Origin: Larix kaempferi
Lineage: Eukaryota > Streptophyta > Pinopsida > Pinales > Pinaceae
Direction of reading: 5' to 3'
Length of the DNA: 64,000 nucleotides
Assembly (NCBI GenBank): GCA_027924585.1
Contig: BSBM01000442.1
Location: 6,076,001 to 6,140,000, forward strand
The translations under genes and the position numbers were made by a program. Below are positions 58,131 through 64,000 of the stretch, piece after piece; the stretch's first letter is position 1; the number at the start of each line of letters is the position of its first letter. Below the pieces are notes generated by a model that was given only the letters and a program-made list of their open reading frames with translations, ran no database searches and was not told the origin of the DNA.

Positions 58131-58300
58131 AAAGGATTTTAAAAATGATTTTAGCCTTCCCTCTAATAATAACAATATTGAAGAGTCATATCATAATTTT
58201 ACATTGTAGTTTTAAAGGATTTTAAAAATGATTTGAGCCTTCCCTCTAATAATAACAATATTGAAGAGTCATATCATAACTTTAACTTTACATTGTAGTT
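58131..58300. repeat. Two-copy tandem duplication, period 83 bp
   Basis: AAAGGATTTTAAAAATGATT followed by TTCCCTCTAATAATAACA starts at 58131 and again at 58214. The copies differ by only a few bases and a short insertion. Confidence 0.93.
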
Positions 58301-59199
58301 TTGAAGTCGAATAAACAAGTACTTGAATTTCAATACATCTTTCAAAAAGTAAAATCAATTATATAATCGTTGGTATGATAAAGATTGGAAGATTGCTAAG
58401 AAAATATAGAGATAATTCGCTAAAAACTATCATAATAAAACAATACAAGTTCTTGTTAAAAGAAAAAAACATCTATACACAAACAAAAATAAGAAAAACT
58501 CCTAAACCTTACTAAATTTAACTCAATTTGTTTTGAGCAACACCTTAACTAAAAAGGTTAAACATAATTGTAAGATTTTTATGGGTGAAAGGAACTTGTA
58601 CCTTAAAAAATTGTATGAATCCTAAAGGTCTTAGTTAGGACCTAAGCCTTCTTATAAGGAATTTTTTTTCACTATAGAGTACATTTAGTTTGGAGCTAAG
58701 CACATTGCAAAAGGGAAATCTAAATATATTCACAAAGTAATTAATCTAGTAGTCAAGGAAAAATTTCCTAATCTTTAGATCTTTATGACTCTTATTTTCA
58801 AAACTAGTGACAAAAGCAATGCTTCGGATTATAGGACCATTATGATAATCTCTTTGCTAGCTAAGTTGTGTGGATTTATATTAGAGAAGAAGAATATCTT
58901 GTGGCTTCAAAGTCATGATACAATAGCTAAGGGACAAATTGTTTCAAAAGATACCATTCAATTTTAGACCATTAGGTTACTCTTAGGGTTATAGTTTAAG
59001 ATTACCAGAACAACAAGGTTAATTTTCTATGGTGTTTTGTTGTCTTTAGAAAAGATTTTACATAGTCCCTAGAAATAAACTCTATCAATATTTCTCTCTG
59101 CTCAAGCAATTCCTCCCCCTTATGTTCAATCATCTTCACACCCATTGATAGTAGGGAGATTGAGGAGCATGGTTGCTTGAACTACTATCTTAGGGAATA

Positions 59200-60020
59200 T
59201 ATAATATATATAATAGGGAAGGTATAGGAACTAAATCTCTATCTCAACATAGGAGGGAGAGGAATAGAGCCTTTATTCTAATGTTACTAGGAGGGAGAGG
59301 AATGAAGTCTCTCTCCTAACATAGAAGGGAGAGGAACATAGAAGAGGCTAGAATATATTGGGGTCCCTTTTGGCTTGAGGGTTGCAACATAAAGTTTTGT
59401 GAGAGGAACCTTGAAAATTTTATAAATAGAGAGACTTGGTTAGAGGAAATCGATTGCAAAATAGGGGTTAAGTAAGCTTGTTTTTTGTCACCTACCATTT
59501 TATGATAAGTCAAAAAATTTCTTGAAGGGAGCAGATTGTGCAGGATTGTCAACATCCTCCTTCTATATGCAAATCATATTTCCCTTTTATTAATAAAATC
59601 TCATGGCTTTGATAAGTAGCTTAACATCCTCAAATATTTATGTATTGATTTTGTGATGTTTATAAATATATGTTGAAAACAAAATAATGACCGTTAAATA
59701 ATAATAAAATTGCATACCCTGAGTTTTCTTACAATAATAGCTCCATGAAATAAGTACATTTTTACTATCATCTCATAATTTATTTTAATCTCAAGATAAA
59801 TTATAATTAAAGTTTTGAAATAATAATCAATGAAGGTTTGAAAACATATTTTTTTCATGAAACAATTCTAAAGCTATTGAGTTTGGTTTGGGAAAAAAAG
59901 GTCTAATTTATACACTTGAGACCCCAATGATTATATATCTCTATGAGGGTTGAGGTTGTATTATTTATGAAAGGACTTGGAGGAAATTACATCAAATCTA
60001 GAATCAATTGATAATATAAT
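59200..60020. other. Unassigned stretch with GGAGAGGAA repeats
   Basis: Around 59250-59340 the phrase AGGGAGAGGAA recurs three times. A TATAAATA box lies at about 59420. It could be an LTR, but no matching termini with a TSD were found. Confidence 0.45.
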
Positions 60021-60320
60021 ACTTTAAAATTAAGGGCAATATTGACACCTTATCCAATCCTCCTTTCAAAATCTAGACTTCCACCCATTCAGAGTAAGAC
60101 TATGATCATGTACTTAATGTATAAACATGATATAATTAATATGATTGAAAGGCATCCTATTATTTCTTCAAACATCAATAAAGGACACTCAAGTCTCAAA
60201 ATAAATTGCCCTTTTAATTTCTTAGAGAATGATAAATCCTATTTAAGGAATGAAGGTAATATTATTTTGCTTTCAGACTTTAATGCAAGAACTACAAATA
60301 AGAAGGTTATTCTTTGATTC
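60021..60320 (+). pseudogene. Second RTE-like endonuclease fragment
   Basis: The frame at 60042-60317 ends NEGNIILLSDFNARTTNKKV, with the DFNAR motif of the endonuclease. It is more complete upstream than the fragment at 57265 but stops right after the motif. It lies downstream of the RT remnant, so it comes from a second copy or a rearrangement. Confidence 0.6.
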
Positions 60321-60647
60321 AAATGGACATTAGTTTCAACCCACTTATTCAATGGCTCAAAACAAATTTTTAGTTTGGTATTTTTTCCAGTTTCATAGTT
60401 TTTCCAATGTGGCAATTTTTTTATGGATTTTCACGTCCAAAAATTTTGGTGTCGTGTTGAGTCCCTAAATGACATTTTTTTGGTGATGACATAGTCCATT
60501 GTAACTAAATGCACGAATAGATGGGAAAAATGTGTACTCCTTGGCTAGAACTTGTTGATGTATTTGTAACTTCGGAAGATATTCACTTGTATATTACATT
60601 TGTACTTTATTGTATATCCAACAGAGATGTATTATTCCTCTGATTGG

Positions 60648-60698
60648 AAGTGTCGTCATTTGTATTTGCAAGTGTCGCAAGTTACATTGTAAGTGTCG
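60648..60698 (+). promoter_or_regulatory. Three phased AAGTGTCG motifs in U3
   Basis: AAGTGTCG begins at 60648, 60670 and 60691, spaced 22 and 21 bp, and the same array is kept in both E LTRs. It lies about 130-175 bp upstream of the TATA box, so enhancer function is a reasonable inference. Confidence 0.55.
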
Positions 60699-60822
60699 TC
60701 ATTTGTATTGATGGGTTATTAGACCACCAGTGTGGGGTTGTCCCTAGTTAGGTCATGTGGTTGGGTTAGTAGGCTTCCTTAGGAAGTCGGCCCTGTTGGT
60801 TTATTGGCAGGTCAAGTCAATG

Positions 60823-60830
60823 TATAAATA
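60823..60830 (+). promoter_or_regulatory. TATA box of element F
   Basis: TATAAATA in the middle of the LTR, conserved in both E LTRs. Transcription would start roughly 30 bp downstream. Confidence 0.75.
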
Positions 60831-61159
60831 GAGGGTGTGCCTCTCTCATTCTATTCATTTCACTCACTTCTCAAGCTTGCATAGCTAAGAGAGAAAGTGG
60901 TGCACAAGTGGAGGAGGAGGAGTATCTGCTAGATACACTGTCTCTTTGGGTTTGACCATTGTGATCTTGGTTTGTGGCTTATCTTATCTCTGAGGAAGTT
61001 GCGGGGTTTTTCACCTTCTTGGTTTTCCCCGAAGAAACTCTGTGTCTCTTGTGTGCTTGTGTTATTGTGTATATGATTGATATGCTGTAGATATGTTGTA
61101 CATGTTATTCTCTTAGTGATCCTGAATGATAATGGAATGAAATTATCGAAAAATTAACA

Positions 61160-61171
61160 TGGTATCAGAGC
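61160..61171 (+). other. Element F primer-binding site
   Basis: TGGTATCAGAGC directly abuts the LTR, an exact initiator-Met tRNA site of plant copia elements. Confidence 0.97.
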
Positions 61172-61744
61172 TGACCTAAGAAGAAGGCACTGTGCAGATG
61201 CGGAATCTAGGGCTTCTTAATTTTTGGGTTTCTATCCACAAATCATCAAAGGAAGGAGGCTAGATTGACTCTCGTAGAAAGGGTGCATCTTTTTGTCGAG
61301 ACAGAATTCAATTCTGAGCATTTTCATTTTTGACCTAATCTCTGCTGCGGGAAATTAGGGTTTCGGAGAAAGTTGGAATTTTTAAAATCTGAGACCACGG
61401 CTAGAGGCTCCTTTGAAAATCCAAATTTTAGAGCCTTGGATTGAACTTTTTGGTTGGGTGAAGCTCCGGGAAAATCAAACCCTAGTTCAGGGTCCTGTCT
61501 AGTGAATCCAGAAGTTTCAAAGGCAATTTTGAGGGGTCAAATTTTGTTGTTTTCAAATTTAGAGTATACTAGCTTGACCAACTCAGTAAGGCGCATCTTT
61601 CTATCCTTTTAGATGTTTGAAATTCAAATTTTGAATTTTTAGGGTTTCTCTAACAAACCCTAATCTAGCTCCAGATCCAGTTTTCAGCAAATCAAGTGGT
61701 AAGACCTAATAACTTTTATATTTCCATTTGAAGTACTCTTTAAG
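61172..61744 (+). other. Element F leader
   Basis: Untranslated leader homologous to 21501-22545 on the minus strand. It contains the GTAAG at 61699 that marks the start of the segment missing from E. Confidence 0.8.
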
Positions 61745-61812
61745 ATGTCTCACCACACCAATCTTGAGGATAAGCTTGAAGGGGCTGATAATTTTCGAGC
61801 CTGGAAGTATAG
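61699..61812 (+). other. GT...AG segment absent from element E
   Basis: The 114-nt segment starts GTAAGACC and ends GTATAG and contains the presumed gag ATG (61745). In E the flanking sequences are joined exactly here (CAAAGTGGATTGG at about 21495-21507 on the minus strand). It behaves like a spliced-out intron, although a GG microhomology at the ends would also allow a simple deletion. Confidence 0.55.
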
Positions 61813-64000
61813 GATTGGGTTAATCCTAGAAGAGAATGAGTTGGACACTTACACAAGTGAAGAGGTTCCAGTTCCAGAGGAAGAAGAGGCTAAGGCCTTA
61901 CACAAGAAGAACCTAGTCAAGGCTAAGAGAATCATTGTTGATTCTATAAAGGACCATCTCATACCTCATGTGTCTTCCCTAAAGACACCTAAGGAGATGT
62001 TTGACTCTTTGACCAAGTTGTTTGAAGGAAATAACATAAATCAGAAGATGACTTTGTAGAATCAATTGAAAGGGGTAAAGATCCAGAATGGAGAGACCAT
62101 TCAATCCTACTTTTCTAAGGTCTCTCAAATCAAGGAACAAATTGAAGCTGTGGATGAAGTAGTGGAGAATGGAGAAATTGCAATGACCACATTGAATGGC
62201 CTACCTAAGTCATGGGACTCCTTCATCCAAGGAATCTGTGCAAGAAATAAATTGATCTCTTTCAGTAGACTGTGGGAGGAATGTTCACAAGAAGAAGCTA
62301 GGCTTGTGGCCCAAGAATAAAAGATGGCAAATGAAAATCAAGCTCTCACAGCACACACCAAGAAAGGTAAGTTCAAGAGGGAGCAATCTTATCACAAGAG
62401 AACTCCACACCACCATCAAAGAGACAAGAAAGATTTGAGGTGCTTTACTTGTAATGAGAAGGGACACTTTTCTTCATATTGTCCCAAGAATAATAAGAAC
62501 AAAAACAACAACAACTACAACAAGAAGAGGAAGAGCAACAAGAAGAGATATCATGCTCATGCTGCTGAGGATGATGAACCTCCCAAGAAGAAGACTAGGG
62601 AAGAAAGTGAAGACTCTTCAAGTGAGGAAGAATATGTGTTGATCTCTGCTCTCACAGGTACTGTCTCTCATGGATGTGATGATTGGCTTATTGATAGTGG
62701 GGATTCCAAACACATAACTGGGTTTAAAGAATCCTTTATAGATCTGTCTGAACATGAGTCACCTCATAAGGTGAAACTTGGGGATGACTATCAATATCCC
62801 ATAAAAGGAAGTGGTGAAGCCTCCTACAAACTAGACCCTGGGAAGTCTTTGAAGATGAAATATGTTCTATATGTACCTAGACTCAAGAAGAATCTTCTCT
62901 CCATATCATCTTTGGATGTAAAAGGAATGAGAGTTGCATTTGTGGATGGCCAAGTACTCTTGTGGCCAAAGGGTAAGACCATAGATGATGCAGTAGTGAT
63001 TGGAGAGCAAGAGGGAGGATTGTACAAATTGAAGGGACAACCTAAACATGCCATGGTACATGAATCCATGGAGCCAAGTGAACTTTGGCATAGAAGGATT
63101 GCACACATTCACTACAGAGCACTACCAATTGCAAGCAAAGTTGTAGAAGGTCTTCTTGAAATCGAGTCAAAGACCGAAGGAATTTGCAAAGGATGTGCAA
63201 AAGGGAAGAACACTAAGAAGGCATTTCCAAGAAGTGAAATCAAAGCAAAAGGAATCTTGGAGATTATCGACTCCGATGTATGCGGACCAATGTCATCCAG
63301 TTCTCTGAGTGGGTATGTATATTATGTTTCCTTCATTGATGATTTCTCTAGGAAGACTTGGGTTTATTTCTTGAAGAATAAATATGAAGTGTTTGATAAG
63401 TTCAAGGAATTCAAAGCCTTGTTAGAAAATCAAACTGATAAGAAGATCAAGACCTTCAGATCCGACAATGGCGGAGAATTCACTTCAGGATATTTCAAGA
63501 AGTTATGCAGTGATTCAGGGATTGAGAGGGACTTGACCACTCCTTACAATCCACAACAGAATGGGGTTGAAGAAAGGAAAAATATAACTATCATGGAATC
63601 AGCACGAGAAATGCTTCATGACCAAGATATGCATATGCATCTATGGAAAAAAGCAGCTAGGATAGCTGTATATGTGCAGAACAGAACACCCCACAAGATA
63701 CTTGACAACAAAACACCAGAAGAAGTTTTCTCAGGTAAGAAACCTGAAGTTAGCCATCTTAGGATATTTAGCTGTCCAGTATACACACACATTCCAAAGG
63801 AAAAGAGGACAAAGCTAGATCCTTCAGGAAAGAAGGGCATCTTTGTGGGTTACAGTGAAAGCTCAAAGGCATACAGAATCTACTTTCCAGGGTTCAAGAA
63901 GATTGACATCAGCAGGGATGTAACATTTGATGAAAACTCAACATACATCAAATCAATGAAGGCACTTGTTGAAGACAATGAAGAACCAAAGGTAACCATA
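61745..64000 (+). CDS. gag-pol: Element F gag-pol (partial, two nonsense codons in gag)
   Basis: One frame from ATG 61745 to the window end. Gag: EGADNFRAWKYRIGLILEEN and GVKIQNGETIQSYFSKVSQI, then the zinc knuckle CFTCNEKGHFSSYC (CX2CX4HX4C). Nonsense codons TAG 62057 and TAA 62318 interrupt gag; after them 559 codons are open. Protease: WLIDSGDSKHITG (Ala of DSGA is Asp). Integrase: HRRIAHIHYRAL with CKGCAKGK (zinc-binding), then catalytic Asp in DSDVCGPM, Asp in FRSDNGGEF and Glu in NGVEERKN, ending in the post-core region (GIFVGYSESSKAYRIYFPG). RT and RNase H lie beyond the window. The order protease-integrase before RT defines copia. Confidence 0.93.

Larger units (their letters stand above)
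57241..59180 (+). pseudogene. RTE-like LINE remnant: endonuclease and RT pieces
   Basis: Plus-strand fragments in order: an endonuclease piece at about 57265-57300 (GDFNARITNK), then at 58640-58970 the RT lead-in (IEY.FGAKHIAKGKSKYIHK) and RT motif region (MTLIFKTSDKSNASDYRTIM, IISLLAKLCGFILE), then about 59035-59090 (IVPRNKLYQYF), which resembles the segment after the FVDFKKAFD motif. The NYRTIM-LLAKL motif is typical of RTE-type plant LINEs. Internal tandem duplications at 57672-57830 and 58131-58300 lie between the pieces. Confidence 0.65.
60553..61159 (+). repeat. Element F 5' LTR
   Basis: 607 bp from TGTTGATG to AATTAACA, homologous to both E LTRs in inverted orientation. The U3 part carries three AAGTGTCG copies; the R/U5 part carries the GGTTTTTCACCTTCTTGG block. 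Confidence 0.95.
60553..64000 (+). mobile_element. Element F: Ty1/copia element, right end outside the window
   Basis: Plus-strand element with 5' LTR (60553-61159), exact initiator-Met primer site, leader and gag-pol reaching integrase at the window edge. It is the same family as element E, in opposite orientation. The body preserves every expected motif in order and pol is open to the edge, so this is the least damaged element here. The five bases before the LTR are GAACT; the second TSD copy is outside the window. Confidence 0.95.

Noticed and set aside
59282-59628. Possible solo LTR with TGTTAC start, TATAAATA and AACA end
   Set aside because: Flanks do not form a TSD and the termini are weak.
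1-64000. Host protein-coding genes, tRNA or rRNA genes
   Set aside because: All recognisable coding signals belong to transposable elements; tRNA-like sequences found are primer-binding sites only.

Overview
The window looks like repeat-rich plant nuclear DNA, most likely from a large-genome seed plant. The style of the retrotransposon proteins suggests a conifer; that is a recollection-based inference which I could not test. I found no host gene, tRNA, rRNA or CRISPR array. Nearly everything recognisable is retrotransposon, and the main result is a four-level nest that can be taken apart exactly using target-site duplications (TSDs), terminal repeats and protein continuity across the breaks.

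Oldest layer, element C (minus-strand Ty3/gypsy chromovirus): its pieces lie at 1-38, 591-1073, 13547-13917, 39279-39578 and 49397-52180. It was split by a solo LTR (39-585, TSD GGAAG), by an Athila-like gypsy element A (1079-13541, minus, TSD ATTAC), by a second chromovirus B (13923-39273, plus, probable TSD AATGC) and by a small non-autonomous LTR element D (39584-42041, minus, TSD ATGTG). B is broken in its 5' LTR by an L1-type LINE G (14797-29554, TSD about 19 bp). G is itself broken by a Ty1/copia element E (16430-23189, minus, TSD TCTTG) and by a 1.4 kb solo LTR H (27318-28763, TSD TTCTT). A second L1-type LINE I (42042-49380, plus) landed exactly at the outer end of a D LTR.

Right side: 52200-60552 is AT-rich and weakly annotated. 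It holds a plus-strand gypsy integrase tail (J), several two-copy tandem duplications and decayed RTE-like LINE fragments. A younger Ty1/copia element F starts at 60553 (LTR, exact initiator-Met primer-binding site, gag-pol) and runs off the right edge. It has 559 open codons from 62324 to the end. E and F belong to one family.

Points worth follow-up: E carries about 1.3 kb of intron/exon-like sequence in place of gag, protease and integrase. E also lacks a GT...AG segment that F retains. A has a coiled-coil third ORF bracketed by two polypurine tracts, and a 22-bp minisatellite with a 10-bp palindrome. D encodes only a long coiled-coil protein. LINE I may carry a third ORF after ORF2. All coding regions except F pol are damaged by stops or frameshifts. 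Hand comparison of LTR starts gives roughly 7-8% difference for A and E and about 15% for B, which agrees with the nesting order.
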